Assembly: GCA_963169745.1 (NCBI GenBank)
Contig: CAUJCU010000021.1
Span: 186,001 to 250,000, forward strand
DNA length: 64,000 nucleotides
Origin: Bacteroidota bacterium
Lineage (GTDB): Bacteria; Bacteroidota; Bacteroidia; UBA4408
Direction: 5' to 3'
The translations under genes were made by a program, and so were the position numbers. Under the pieces are notes generated by a model. That model saw only the letters and a list, made by a program, of their open reading frames with translations, did not search any database and was not told the DNA's origin. Within the stretch, counting starts at the first letter, position 1; each line of letters opens with the position of its first letter. Shown here in pieces: positions 42,844 to 52,103 of the stretch.

Positions 42844-43800
42844 ATGAAAAAAATATTACTTCTTTTATTTGTCTTTACATACATTAAAACACAAGCCCAA
42901 ATCATCAATTCGGGTTTTGAAACTTGGGCTCCAGATTTTCTTGCCCCTACATCTATGCAACCCAATACAGGAAACAACTCTACGGGTTGGTGGACTTATA
43001 ATATGTATAACGCAGCTATTCTTGGAGGGAGTCCTATATCTGCATTTCGTAGCACCAACGCCCACTCAGGTTCTTATGCTGCTCAAATTACCTCGGTTGT
43101 ATATACCCCCGCTTCTCACAGCATAAATGCCCCTTGGGGAACTCCTTTTATCGGGCATCCTTATTTAGATACCCTCGGAATATTATTTACCGGAACAACC
43201 AACGAAACTTCAGGAACCTATACACCTGGAATTCCCTTTTCACAAAAAATAGGAACACTTAGTTTTTGGTATCAATATGCCCCACAAGGGAATGATACTG
43301 CCGAGTGCAGAGCTTTGTTACTTACCGGTAATACCCCTCAGGGCGGGGGCTCTATAAAAATATTTGCACCTACAGGAACAACTTGGCAACAAGCCCATAT
43401 CCCTTTTTTCTATATTGATTCCCAAATACCTGACACTTTGTTTATTCTTTTTAGCGCCTCTTCTTTAGACCATACTCCTATACCCGGAAGCTCTATTTGG
43501 ATTGATGATATCACAGTTTCACTTCTTACCGGAATCGAAGAAAATACAAGTAGCTCATTTGTTGTTTACCCAAACCCTTCAAACGGAATTTTTAATCTGG
43601 AAACCAATCACACATGGGGAAGTAATACCCAAGTTGAAATTAGAAACGTATTAGGTGCTTGTGTATATAAATCAGCAAAGCCTGAAGTGGGTAAGCATAT
43701 TAACTTTACCTTGAGTTTACCTGATGGCTTTTATTTTATAACATTAAAAACACCAGAGATTTCTCTTACTCAAAAAATCCAAATCATAAAACAGCAATAG
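42844..43800 (+). CDS. secreted protein with type A T9SS sorting domain
   Basis: 318 residues. Signal peptide at 1-18 (LLLFVFTYIKTQA-Q). Residues ~20-235 resemble a carbohydrate-binding-module-like beta-sandwich (GFETWAP, NAHSGSYAAQITSV, GSSIWIDDITVS), as in PCMD/lectin-like Bacteroidota proteins. The C-terminal ~75 residues are a Por secretion tail: VYPNPSNGIFNLETN, VEIRNVLGACVYKS, LPDGFYFITLKT...QKIQIIKQQ. It is an exported surface protein of unknown ligand, in a single-gene unit. Confidence 0.8.
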   Translation: MKKILLLLFVFTYIKTQAQIINSGFETWAPDFLAPTSMQPNTGNNSTGWWTYNMYNAAILGGSPISAFRSTNAHSGSYAAQITSVVYTPASHSINAPWGTPFIGHPYLDTLGILFTGTTNETSGTYTPGIPFSQKIGTLSFWYQYAPQGNDTAECRALLLTGNTPQGGGSIKIFAPTGTTWQQAHIPFFYIDSQIPDTLFILFSASSLDHTPIPGSSIWIDDITVSLLTGIEENTSSSFVVYPNPSNGIFNLETNHTWGSNTQVEIRNVLGACVYKSAKPEVGKHINFTLSLPDGFYFITLKTPEISLTQKIQIIKQQ

Positions 43801-43860
43801 CTAGTATCGAAATTATATTTATTGAATGAACAAAAGATGCTAAAAGGAAGAATTTAATTT

Positions 43861-44313
43861 ATGCGTGCAGTAATACAAAGAGTGAGTCAAGCAGAAGTTC
43901 AGGTAAATAATACTACTTGTGGATCAATAAACAATGGTTTGCTTGTATTGCTGGGTATTGAAGAAACGGACACATTAGAAGATATACAGTGGCTGATTGC
44001 AAAAATTATTAATCTTAGAGTTTTTGATGATCACGCAGGTCTAATGAACCTTTCAATAAAGGATATTGATGGACAGCTATTGATAGTTAGCCAGTTTACC
44101 TTACTTGCCAGCACCAAAAAAGGGAATCGCCCATCATACATGAGAGCTGCAAAGCCCGAAACAGCTCTTGAAATTTATCAAAAATTTAATGAAGCTTTAT
44201 CCGCACAATTTATGGGTAAAATTGCGAATGGTGTTTTTGGTGCTGATATGAAAGTGTCATTGATTAATGATGGCCCGGTTACCATCATGATCGACTCTAA
44301 GCAAAAAGAATGA
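43861..44313 (+). CDS. dtd: D-aminoacyl-tRNA deacylase
   Basis: 150 residues, the standard Dtd length. MRAVIQRVSQAEVQV at the N-terminus, the active-site SQFTLLASTKKGNRPSY, and the C-terminal NGVFGADMKVSLINDGPVT with the Gly-cisPro region are intact. It removes D-amino acids (and glycine) mischarged on tRNA. It converges with the peptidase gene 4 bp away. Confidence 0.95.
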   Translation: MRAVIQRVSQAEVQVNNTTCGSINNGLLVLLGIEETDTLEDIQWLIAKIINLRVFDDHAGLMNLSIKDIDGQLLIVSQFTLLASTKKGNRPSYMRAAKPETALEIYQKFNEALSAQFMGKIANGVFGADMKVSLINDGPVTIMIDSKQKE

Positions 44314-44317
44314 ATTC

Positions 44318-46468
44318 TTATAAATTGTCAAAAAAGTAATTACTTATTTTTTGCATAAGATGCACTCTGTCTTTACCGAGCACGTTATGTAAGTGACCGG
44401 GATAGGGGAAATAATCAAGCTGTATATTTTCATCAACGGCCTTTTTTACAAACTTTAAACTGTGTTGCCATACCACAACATCATCTGAAGTGCCATGTAT
44501 AAGCATTAGTTTTCCTTGTAATTTATCAACATAGTTGAGTAAATTACTGTTTTGATAGCCTTCTTTGTTGCTTTGAGGTGTGTCCATATAGCGCTCGGTG
44601 TACATAATTTCGTAATAACTCCAATCAATTACCGGACCTCCAGCAACGGCTACTTTAAAAACACCCGGATAACGTGTCATTAACGATGTGGTCATAAAAC
44701 CACCATAGCTCCAGCCATGAACTCCAATACGTGTGCTATCAACATATTTCAGTGATTTTAAAAAATCTACTCCTGCTAATTGATCTTCCATTTCAACTGT
44801 TCCCAATTGCCTGAAAGTAGCCTGTTCAAACTTTTTTCCACGAGCCTCAGAACCACGATTATCTAAAGTAAAAACTAAATATCCTTTTTGGGCCATATAC
44901 TGAAACCATAAATTTGCCCCACCCAACCAGCTATTGGTAACCATTTGAGCATGAGGGCCACCATATAAATAAACAACTACTGGGTATTTTTTAGTACTGT
45001 CAAAATCTATAGGCTTAAACATGCGGCAGTATAATTTATCTCCGTTTTTGTTGTTTATCGAAAACAAACTTAAACTTCCCAGCTTATAATCAAGCAGTGG
45101 GTTAGGGGCTTGAGACAATTCTTTAGTTTTTCCGCTCTGTGTATTTATAAGTTGTGTTTTAGTAGGAACAGTAATATTGGAAAAGTTGTTGAGAAAGAAA
45201 CTGCCATTGTCACTCATAAGCGCCCTGTTTACACCATCTCCTGTACTTAAGCGTGTAATTTTTCCATCACGAAGAGTCACACTATAAAGATCTCTGTTTA
45301 ATGGACTTTCTTGCGTAGATTCTATAAATATTTTACTGCCATCTTCTGAGAACCCAAATACATTAGTAACCTCCCATGGACCGCTCGTAAGTTGCTTTAT
45401 CAATTTTCCTTCTATGTCATACAAGTATATATGATTCCATCCATCACGTCTGCTTTGCCAAATAAACTGGTTTGTTTGGGTAGGAACAAACAACATTGGA
45501 TGCAACGGCTCAACGTACTTATCATCTGTTTCAACAAATAGTGTTTTTTCGAAAGTTCCATTTACGGTATTATAGCTATTCAGTTTCATTTCGTTTTGAT
45601 CTCTGTTAAGCTCTGCCACATAAATATGTTTATCGTCAGGGCTAAAGGCAATATTTGTGAGATAATGATCGGCTGGCTGAGGAGTTTTCAAATACGTTGT
45701 CTCTAATTTCTTTAAATCAAAAATTCCTATAGTAACCTGATGGCTGCTGTCTCCGGCCATAGGATATTTAATGAGATTTGCTTTGGCAGGCCTTTCACTA
45801 AAATCGGTAATAGGATAATCTTTAACCATGCTTTGATCCATTCTGTAAAAGGCTAAATAGTTGGATGTATTTCCCCAAAAAGTACCTTTTTGAATGCCAA
45901 ATTCATTCCGATGAACACTTTCGCCATAGATTAATTTTGAGTTACCGTCTTTGGTTATGCTATAATTTTTTCCGGCATTCCATAAATATAAATTATAATC
46001 TTGGGTATAAGCTATAAACCCTTTCTTCTTGTCTTTATCAACATTCTCAGCAAGATCCGGAAAATTTAGGAGTGGTTTCTTCTCTAAGGTTTTTACCGCA
46101 GTTATCCACATCCAGCGTTTTTTGTTTGCATTAAAAATAAAACTGTTTACATCTTCCCATGATATCAATGGAAAGCTGGCCAAAGTATCTTCTTTTTGAT
46201 CTCTTAGGGCTTTGTTAATTGTTTTTAAATCTACAATTAACTCTGCTTTCCCATCATTAGCCTGGGCTTTAAATAAAATAGTTTGATTGGCGACATAACT
46301 ATACCAGGTACTGTTTTTTATCCACATTAATTGTTTTAAACTTTGTGGAGCAAGTGTAGTTCTACTATTGATAACGGCATCTTTCATAGTAAACATTTTG
46401 TTTTGAGCAAAACTTACTTCTACAGCAAGCAATAATAGTAGGGTAATTCTGTTTTTCATAAAGTTCAA
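44318..46468 (-). CDS. dipeptidyl peptidase IV-like S9 serine peptidase
   Basis: 716 residues. Signal peptide at 1-21 (FAQ end), an eight-bladed propeller (about 50-470, repeats such as FSPDDKHIYVAELNRDQ and FGFSEDGSKIFIEST), and an alpha/beta-hydrolase domain (about 480-716). Nucleophile Ser587 in GWSYGGFM, acid Asp662/663 in HGTSDDVV, His692/694 in GHLHNVLG. The propeller keeps YRMDQS and RDGWNHIYLYD, typical of the S9B group. It cleaves X-Pro or X-Ala dipeptides from exported peptides in the periplasm or at the surface. Two amino-acid permeases follow divergently. Confidence 0.9.
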   Translation of the reverse strand: MNFMKNRITLLLLLAVEVSFAQNKMFTMKDAVINSRTTLAPQSLKQLMWIKNSTWYSYVANQTILFKAQANDGKAELIVDLKTINKALRDQKEDTLASFPLISWEDVNSFIFNANKKRWMWITAVKTLEKKPLLNFPDLAENVDKDKKKGFIAYTQDYNLYLWNAGKNYSITKDGNSKLIYGESVHRNEFGIQKGTFWGNTSNYLAFYRMDQSMVKDYPITDFSERPAKANLIKYPMAGDSSHQVTIGIFDLKKLETTYLKTPQPADHYLTNIAFSPDDKHIYVAELNRDQNEMKLNSYNTVNGTFEKTLFVETDDKYVEPLHPMLFVPTQTNQFIWQSRRDGWNHIYLYDIEGKLIKQLTSGPWEVTNVFGFSEDGSKIFIESTQESPLNRDLYSVTLRDGKITRLSTGDGVNRALMSDNGSFFLNNFSNITVPTKTQLINTQSGKTKELSQAPNPLLDYKLGSLSLFSINNKNGDKLYCRMFKPIDFDSTKKYPVVVYLYGGPHAQMVTNSWLGGANLWFQYMAQKGYLVFTLDNRGSEARGKKFEQATFRQLGTVEMEDQLAGVDFLKSLKYVDSTRIGVHGWSYGGFMTTSLMTRYPGVFKVAVAGGPVIDWSYYEIMYTERYMDTPQSNKEGYQNSNLLNYVDKLQGKLMLIHGTSDDVVVWQHSLKFVKKAVDENIQLDYFPYPGHLHNVLGKDRVHLMQKISNYFFDNL

Positions 46469-46653
46469 ATTAAAGTTGATGACACAATATTACGAAACTG
46501 TATGGTCCTAAAAAAAGTTTATAAATTAATTCTAATACGAAATTAAGCACGTATAAATATTTACAAGTGAAAGAAATAAATCTCTTTTTTTGGAAAACAT
46601 AAAAAGAATTACATAAAACTTATTTTATATTAGCACTCAGAAAATTCTTAAAA

Positions 46654-48153
46654 ATGGCAAATAAAATATTCGCAAAAAAATCTCTCGAATCAGTAATTGC
46701 TGAATCAGCAGAGAATGAAAAGGGCTTACAAAGAACACTCTCAGCAGGCAATTTAATTGCTTTAGGCATAGGGGCAATTATTGGGGCAGGTTTGTTTGTT
46801 AGAACCGCTGCCGCTGCAGGTGAAGCTGCCGGACCTGCGGTAACTTTATCCTTTATAATAGCTGCTGTTGGTTGTGCTTTTGCTGGTTTATGCTATGCTG
46901 AATTTGCTGCTATGATTCCAATATCAGGGAGCGCTTACGCATATAGTTATGTTACCATGGGCGAGCTGGTTGCTTGGATAATCGGATGGGCTTTAATTAT
47001 GGAATATGCACTGGGAGCAGCCACAGTTGCTATAGCTTGGAGCGAGTATTTAAATAAGCTTTTGGGCGGTGCCATCCCTTATGAATGGTGTCACAGCCCA
47101 TTTGAAAGTTTTACCGATTCGGCCGGTGTGCATCATAGCGGAATTATGAATATTCCGGCATTAATAATACTCTTGCTCTTAACCTTATTACTAATAAAAG
47201 GAACAAAAGAAAGTGCTTTAGTGAACGCCATTATTGTATTTATTAAAGTAGGAATTGTTTTGGCTTTTGTGGGGATAGGTTGGCAGTTCATAGATCCGGC
47301 TAATCACACGCCCTATTTAATTCCTGAAGGGACAGCACCTGTGGTAGATAGTGCCGGGAAAATTATTACGAGCTATGATGGAGTTTTTAAACATGGCTGG
47401 GGAGGTGTCTTAGGAGGGGCGGCTATTGTGTTCTTTGCTTTTATTGGATTTGATGCGGTAAGTACCACAGCGCAAGAAGCTAAAAACCCGAAGAGAGATA
47501 TGCCCATAGGTATTTTAGGTTCTTTAGTGATTTGTACCATCCTCTATTTACTATTTGGACATGTATTAACGGGTGTGGCAAACTGGCGTGAGTTTGTTGA
47601 TCCTGAAAAAGGAAGAGAAGCCTCAGTTACTTATGCAATTGCTGAGTATATGACCGGTTATGGTTGGTTGGCAACTGCTGTTACTGTTGCTATTTTAGCT
47701 GGTTTTTCATCGGTTATTTTAGTTATGCTAATGGGACAAAGTCGTGTGTTTTACAGCATGAGCAACGATGGGCTTATCCCTAAATTGTTTAGCGACTTAC
47801 ACCCTAAGTTCCACACTCCTTATAAAGCCAACTGGTTGCTGTTTATATTTGTAGGTTTATTTTCAGCTTTTGTACCGGGATATGTAGCCGGTGATTTAAC
47901 CAGTTTTGGAACTTTATTTGCATTTGTATTAGTGAGTGCTGGTGTGTGGGTTATGCGTGTTAGAAGACCTGATATTCCGCGACCGTTTCGTGCCCCTTTG
48001 GTACCTTTTGTTTCTACTATGGGTGTAGTAGTTTGTTTAGGTATGATTATCGCATTAGATATTCAAACTTTACGAGTAGCTTTGGGTTGGATGATTCTGG
48101 GCATAGTTATTTATTTTGCCTACTCTCAGAAACACAGTAAACTCCATAAGTAA
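46654..48153 (+). CDS. APC-superfamily amino acid permease (cationic type)
   Basis: 499 residues, about 12-14 membrane helices. GIGAIIGAGLFVRTAAAAGE is the substrate-binding helix-1 motif. FAGLCYAEFAAMIP, FFAFIGFDAVSTTAQEAKNP and the C-terminal RRPDIPRPFRAPLVPFV are typical of the CAT/YfnA branch. It imports amino acids; substrate identity is not resolvable. It is 22 bp upstream of a second permease, probably co-expressed, and divergent from the dipeptidyl peptidase, suggesting joint peptide/amino-acid use. Confidence 0.88.
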   Translation: MANKIFAKKSLESVIAESAENEKGLQRTLSAGNLIALGIGAIIGAGLFVRTAAAAGEAAGPAVTLSFIIAAVGCAFAGLCYAEFAAMIPISGSAYAYSYVTMGELVAWIIGWALIMEYALGAATVAIAWSEYLNKLLGGAIPYEWCHSPFESFTDSAGVHHSGIMNIPALIILLLLTLLLIKGTKESALVNAIIVFIKVGIVLAFVGIGWQFIDPANHTPYLIPEGTAPVVDSAGKIITSYDGVFKHGWGGVLGGAAIVFFAFIGFDAVSTTAQEAKNPKRDMPIGILGSLVICTILYLLFGHVLTGVANWREFVDPEKGREASVTYAIAEYMTGYGWLATAVTVAILAGFSSVILVMLMGQSRVFYSMSNDGLIPKLFSDLHPKFHTPYKANWLLFIFVGLFSAFVPGYVAGDLTSFGTLFAFVLVSAGVWVMRVRRPDIPRPFRAPLVPFVSTMGVVVCLGMIIALDIQTLRVALGWMILGIVIYFAYSQKHSKLHK

Positions 48154-48175
48154 TTACACGGGTAACTAAACTCTT

Positions 48176-49633
48176 TTGGAAGAAAATAAACACTCCTTTA
48201 ACCGTTCTTTAGGTTTACTTGATGCCACAATGCTGGTAGCCGGATCTATGATTGGCTCCGGAATATTTATTGTAAGTGCTGATATGAGCCGCTTGGTTGG
48301 AAGTGCTGGGTGGTTACTAACCTTATGGATAGCTAGTGGCATTATTACCCTAATGGTTGCGCTAAGCTATGGAGAATTAGCCGGAATGATGCCCAAGGCA
48401 GGTGGGCAATTTGTTTACATACAAAGAGCCTACGGCAATTTTATTTCCTTTCTTTACGGATGGTCTGTTTTTACAGTTATTCAGTCAGGTGTGATAGCAG
48501 CCGTAGCAGTGGCTTTTGCAAAATATTCAGCTGTTTTTTTTCCGGCATTAAGCCCCGAAAACATATTGTTTAAATGGGGGTTTTTAAAAATCAATGCAGC
48601 ACAGTTATTCGCAATAGCCAGCATTTTCTTGTTAACTTATATTAATACTAAGGGTATTAAAAATGGGAAACTGATTCAATTGTTGTTTACCGGAACTAAA
48701 ATTTTGGCCTTGCTGGCACTTATTGCTGCCGGATTTTATGTAGGGCTTAATCATTCCTATTTTTCAGCCAATATGGCTACTGCTTGGGAGGCCTCTACAT
48801 TTATTAAGGAAGGTGAATCATGGATACTGCAACCCGTGCGTGGAATGGCTCTTGTATTGGTGCTAGGAACTGCTATGATAGGGGCCTTATTTAGCAGTGA
48901 TGCCTGGAATAATGTAACCTTTATAGCCGGAGAAATTAAAGAACCACAAAAAAACATACCGCGCAGTTTAATACTCGGAACCGGTATTGTAACACTTTTA
49001 TATTTACTGGCAAATATTTCATACTTAACATTGCTTCCTTTGCATGGGAGCCCCAATGCAACCGAAACCTTGGAGCAAGGCATACAATTTGCCGGTGGTG
49101 GTACTGACCGGGTGGGAACGGCTGCAGCCTCAGTTATTATGGGTAATGTTTCAGTATATATTATGGCATTACTCATTATAATTTCTACTTTTGGATGTAA
49201 CAACGGTATTATTTTGGCCGGTGCTAGAGTGTATTATGCTATGGCCAACGAAAATTTGTTTTTTAAAGGAGCTGCTTCACTCAATAAAAATCAAGTGCCT
49301 GAACATGCGCTTTGGGTTCAAGCCTTATGGTCGAGCTTGTTGTGCCTTTCCGGAACGTATAGTGATTTATTGGATTACACCACTTTTACATCTCTACTCT
49401 TTTACATCATAACAATTGCCGGTATTTTTGTTTTACGAAAGAAGGAACCCCAAACACCACGCCCCTACAAAGTTTTAGCTTATCCTATACTACCCATAGT
49501 TTATATTTTGGCAGCACTAAGTATTTGTTTAATTTTATTGTACACCAAACCATATAATACATGGAGTGGTTTATTTATTGTATTGTTAGGAATTCCTTTT
49601 TACTTTCTGATAAAAAAAAGAACAGATAAATAA
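48176..49633 (+). CDS. APC-superfamily amino acid permease (LAT-like)
   Basis: 485 residues, 12 helices. GSMIGSGIFIVSADMSRLVG is the helix-1 motif; GELAGMMPKAGGQFVYIQRA, AGEIKEPQKNIPRSLILG and the C-terminal FVLRKKEPQTPRPYKVLAYP follow. It differs from the upstream permease in subfamily (y+LAT/SteT-like), so the pair is not a simple duplication. Start is TTG at 48176 (LEENKHSFNRSLG). The 49638 small membrane protein starts 4 bp after it. Confidence 0.87.
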   Translation: MEENKHSFNRSLGLLDATMLVAGSMIGSGIFIVSADMSRLVGSAGWLLTLWIASGIITLMVALSYGELAGMMPKAGGQFVYIQRAYGNFISFLYGWSVFTVIQSGVIAAVAVAFAKYSAVFFPALSPENILFKWGFLKINAAQLFAIASIFLLTYINTKGIKNGKLIQLLFTGTKILALLALIAAGFYVGLNHSYFSANMATAWEASTFIKEGESWILQPVRGMALVLVLGTAMIGALFSSDAWNNVTFIAGEIKEPQKNIPRSLILGTGIVTLLYLLANISYLTLLPLHGSPNATETLEQGIQFAGGGTDRVGTAAASVIMGNVSVYIMALLIIISTFGCNNGIILAGARVYYAMANENLFFKGAASLNKNQVPEHALWVQALWSSLLCLSGTYSDLLDYTTFTSLLFYIITIAGIFVLRKKEPQTPRPYKVLAYPILPIVYILAALSICLILLYTKPYNTWSGLFIVLLGIPFYFLIKKRTDK

Positions 49634-49637
49634 TTTC

Positions 49638-49976
49638 ATGCACATAATTAAAAGACCCACCATAGTAACAGTTGTATGTGTTATTGCTTTTGTGGTTTCA
49701 GTACTCAGTTTTGCCAATGTATTTTCCCCTTTTATTAAAAAGAAAGGCGATTTTTTTCCGGCTATCAATGGCTTGCTGATAGCTTGTGAGTTTATTTCTT
49801 TGGTAGGCGTATGGTATATGAAAAGGTGGGGTTTAATCCTTTATTTGATTACTGCAATACTTTACCAGGCTTTGCTAATAGGAATAGACAATTGGGCCTT
49901 TTACAAAGTTATTTTACCCCTGTTTTTTATCATTACGGTAGCTTTTTTTTATAAAAAAATGGACACCAACCTTTAA
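49638..49976 (+). CDS. small four-helix membrane protein
   Basis: 112 residues with four predicted membrane helices (about 9-29, 42-58, 62-82, 87-106) and short charged loops (KKKGD, YMKRW). It is not assigned to a named family. Position 4 bp behind the permease suggests the same transcript. A stem-loop follows at 50069. Confidence 0.65.
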   Translation: MHIIKRPTIVTVVCVIAFVVSVLSFANVFSPFIKKKGDFFPAINGLLIACEFISLVGVWYMKRWGLILYLITAILYQALLIGIDNWAFYKVILPLFFIITVAFFYKKMDTNL

Positions 49977-50068
49977 GCTCAGTTAATAATAAAAAATTCC
50001 CAGTTCCTACTTTTTTCATATACAGAGTAAAGACTGGAAGCATTAACCACGACATAACTTAGCCTTAA

Positions 50069-50091
50069 AAAAGTACTTGTTAAGTGCTTTT
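50069..50091 (+). terminator. stem-loop after the permease operon, before kmo
   Basis: AAAAGTACTT-gtt-AAGTGCTTTT forms a 10 bp stem (one G-U wobble) with a 3 nt loop, ending in four Us. It probably terminates the permease transcript. It also sits just upstream of the kmo -7 element, so it may overlap that promoter. Confidence 0.45.
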
Positions 50092-50108
50092 ACAAAAAGA
50101 GATTCCTT

Positions 50109-50116
50109 TATCTTTG
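50109..50116 (+). promoter_or_regulatory. -7 element for kmo (TATCTTTG)
   Basis: TATCTTTG matches TAnnTTTG exactly, 13 bp before the kmo ATG. The -33 region falls in the hairpin's right arm (CTTTT), so only the -7 half is well supported. Confidence 0.45.
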
Positions 50117-50129
50117 CTAAAAAATAACT

Positions 50130-51494
50130 ATGACTCAGAGCAAAAAAGAAGTAGGAATTATAGGATCCGGATTGGTGGGCTCTTTACTATCTGTATATCT
50201 AGCACAAAGAGGCTGGAATATTAATGTGTATGAACGCAGACCCGATATGCGTAAAGTTTCGGGACTTGCTGGACGTTCCATTAATTTGGCACTAAGCGAC
50301 CGCGGCTGGAAAGCTCTAAGAGAAGTGGGTATAGAGCATAAAATAAAAGATATTGCTATTCCTATGTATGGAAGATATATTCATACTCAGGATGGCAACT
50401 CTCAGTTTATTCCCTATGGAAAAAAAGACCAGGCCATTTATTCTGTTTCCCGTTCCGGTATCAATATGGCCTTAATGGATGCGGCCGAAACATACAGTAA
50501 TGTAAAGCTGCATTTTGACACGCGTTGTACCGGAATAGATTTAAAAACGTATACAGTCGAACTGGAAAATGAACATCACCAAAAAAAAACGATACAGCCC
50601 GATTTGGTTTTTGGGAGTGACGGAGCCTTTTCAGCAATCCGGCTTTCACAACAAACCAGCACTGACCGTTTTGACTATCAACAGTTTTATATTGATTGCG
50701 GATATAAAGAACTGCATATACCTGCCGGACCCAATAACAGCTTTTTAATAGAAAAAAATGCTTTGCATATATGGCCGCGTGGAAAGTACATGATGATTGC
50801 CTTACCCAATAACGATGGAAGTTTTACCTGTACGCTCTTTTTTCCTTTTGAAGGTGAAAAGTCTTTTGCCGCTTTAAATTCTAAAGAAAAAGTACAAGCT
50901 TTTTTTGAAGCAGAGTTTTCTGATGCTGTACCTTTGATGCCTAGCTTGTTGCATGATTTTTTTACTAACCCTACTTCATCTTTGGTTACGGTAAAGTGTT
51001 ACCCATGGGTTTATCAAGACAAAATGGCCATGATTGGCGATGCTGCCCATGCAATTGTCCCTTTTTTCGGACAAGGAATGAACTGTGGTTTTGAAGATTG
51101 CAGTGTATTAAATTCTTTAATAGATACCTATAAAGACGACTGGAAAACGATTTTGTCAACCTACCAAGCATTGCGCAAACCCGATGGTGATGCTATTGCT
51201 GACTTGGCCATAGCCAACTTTATTGAAATGCGAGATTTGGTATCTAACCCGGTTTTTCAGCTACAGAAAAAGATAGAGGCCCACATGAGTACAAAATACC
51301 CCGATGTGTGGATTCCGGCTTATAGTTTAGTAACGTTTAGCCCACATATACGATACTCCGAAGCACTACAAAGAGGGCAAAAACAAGAACAAATTATGAA
51401 AAAAGTAATGCAAATACCGCAAATTGAAACACTTTATGAAGGGGAAGAGATAGAGCTTTATATTTTAAATGAAATTAAAGCAGAAACAAATTAA
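50130..51494 (+). CDS. kmo: kynurenine 3-monooxygenase
   Basis: 454 residues, FAD-dependent aromatic hydroxylase. FAD loop GIIGSGLVGSLLSVYLAQR, GRSINLALSDRGWKALREVG and GRYIHTQDG are characteristic of KMO. GDAAHAIVPFFGQGMNCGFE binds FAD, and MRDLVSNPVFQLQKKIE lies in the C-terminal membrane-associating region. It hydroxylates L-kynurenine with O2 and NADPH, in tryptophan degradation or NAD synthesis. No kynureninase or HAAO gene is adjacent. Its use of O2 shows the organism meets oxygen. It overlaps aroQ tail-to-tail by 4 bp. Confidence 0.92.
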   Translation: MTQSKKEVGIIGSGLVGSLLSVYLAQRGWNINVYERRPDMRKVSGLAGRSINLALSDRGWKALREVGIEHKIKDIAIPMYGRYIHTQDGNSQFIPYGKKDQAIYSVSRSGINMALMDAAETYSNVKLHFDTRCTGIDLKTYTVELENEHHQKKTIQPDLVFGSDGAFSAIRLSQQTSTDRFDYQQFYIDCGYKELHIPAGPNNSFLIEKNALHIWPRGKYMMIALPNNDGSFTCTLFFPFEGEKSFAALNSKEKVQAFFEAEFSDAVPLMPSLLHDFFTNPTSSLVTVKCYPWVYQDKMAMIGDAAHAIVPFFGQGMNCGFEDCSVLNSLIDTYKDDWKTILSTYQALRKPDGDAIADLAIANFIEMRDLVSNPVFQLQKKIEAHMSTKYPDVWIPAYSLVTFSPHIRYSEALQRGQKQEQIMKKVMQIPQIETLYEGEEIELYILNEIKAETN

Positions 51495-51925
51495 GAAACA
51501 TTTTTTTGTTGCTGAACAAAATACGTTACTGCCAGCACATAACCCCTCATGCCTAATCCCATAATAGTTCCAGCACAGTAAACTCCGGTTAGCGATAGGT
51601 GACGTAAGGATTCGCGAGATAAAAGATTACTTAAATGCACTTCAATAACGGGTGTTTTTATAGCTTTAATGGTATCAGCAAGTGCAATCGAAGTGTGGGT
51701 ATATGCGCCTGCATTTAAAATAATTCCGTCATAAGAAAATCCCTTCTGCTGCAATTCATCAATGAGCTCTCCTTCAACATTACTTTGAAAATAGCTGAAG
51801 TTTACTTTAGGAAAATGTAATTCCAATTCCTGGTATAGTTGATCAAAACTCTGTGTCCCGTATATTTCAGGTTCTCTTTTCCCTGTAAGATTCAAATTTG
51901 GCCCGTTAATAATAGCTATTTTCAT
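51491..51925 (-). CDS. aroQ: type II 3-dehydroquinate dehydratase
   Basis: 144 residues, the typical AroQ length. INGPNLNLTGKREPEIYG with the catalytic Arg and Tyr at the flexible loop, FQSNVEGELIDELQQ, LNAGAYTHTSIALADTI, and EVHLSNLLSRESLRH with the catalytic His are all present. It makes 3-dehydroshikimate in aromatic amino acid synthesis. It is divergent from etfB. Confidence 0.95.
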   Translation of the reverse strand: MKIAIINGPNLNLTGKREPEIYGTQSFDQLYQELELHFPKVNFSYFQSNVEGELIDELQQKGFSYDGIILNAGAYTHTSIALADTIKAIKTPVIEVHLSNLLSRESLRHLSLTGVYCAGTIMGLGMRGYVLAVTYFVQQQKNVS

Positions 51926-52038
51926 TAAGTTTTAAAAGAGTTTTCATTGTTTTCACTACAAATATATAGCTTAAATAGCAGCCCCGAAAAAAAGACTCGA
52001 TTCCAACAAAAATTTCAACAATAAAAGATTGTTTTGAA

Positions 52039-52070
52039 TTTGGCTTTATGGGTTGATATAAGTACATTTG
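52039..52070 (+). promoter_or_regulatory. complete Bacteroidota promoter for etfBA
   Basis: TTTG at 52039-52042, a 20 bp spacer and TACATTTG at 52063-52070 match the Bacteroidota TTTG-N19/21-TAnnTTTG consensus exactly. Transcription would start about 52077, 27 nt before etfB. This is the best promoter match in the window. No FNR-type palindrome is near it, so etfBA looks constitutive. Confidence 0.7.
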
Positions 52071-52103
52071 CGTGCTTTTTATAATTATTAAAAAAATTAA
52101 ATC

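Noticed and set aside
44306-44319. AAGAATGAATTCTT palindrome between dtd and the peptidase as a terminator
   Set aside because: The arms are separated by only 2 bases, so no RNA hairpin can form, and it overlaps both gene ends.
50130-51494. 4-hydroxybenzoate 3-monooxygenase (aerobic branch)
   Set aside because: Same FAD hydroxylase superfamily, but GRSINLALSDRGWKALR and the C-terminal region are those of kynurenine 3-monooxygenase.
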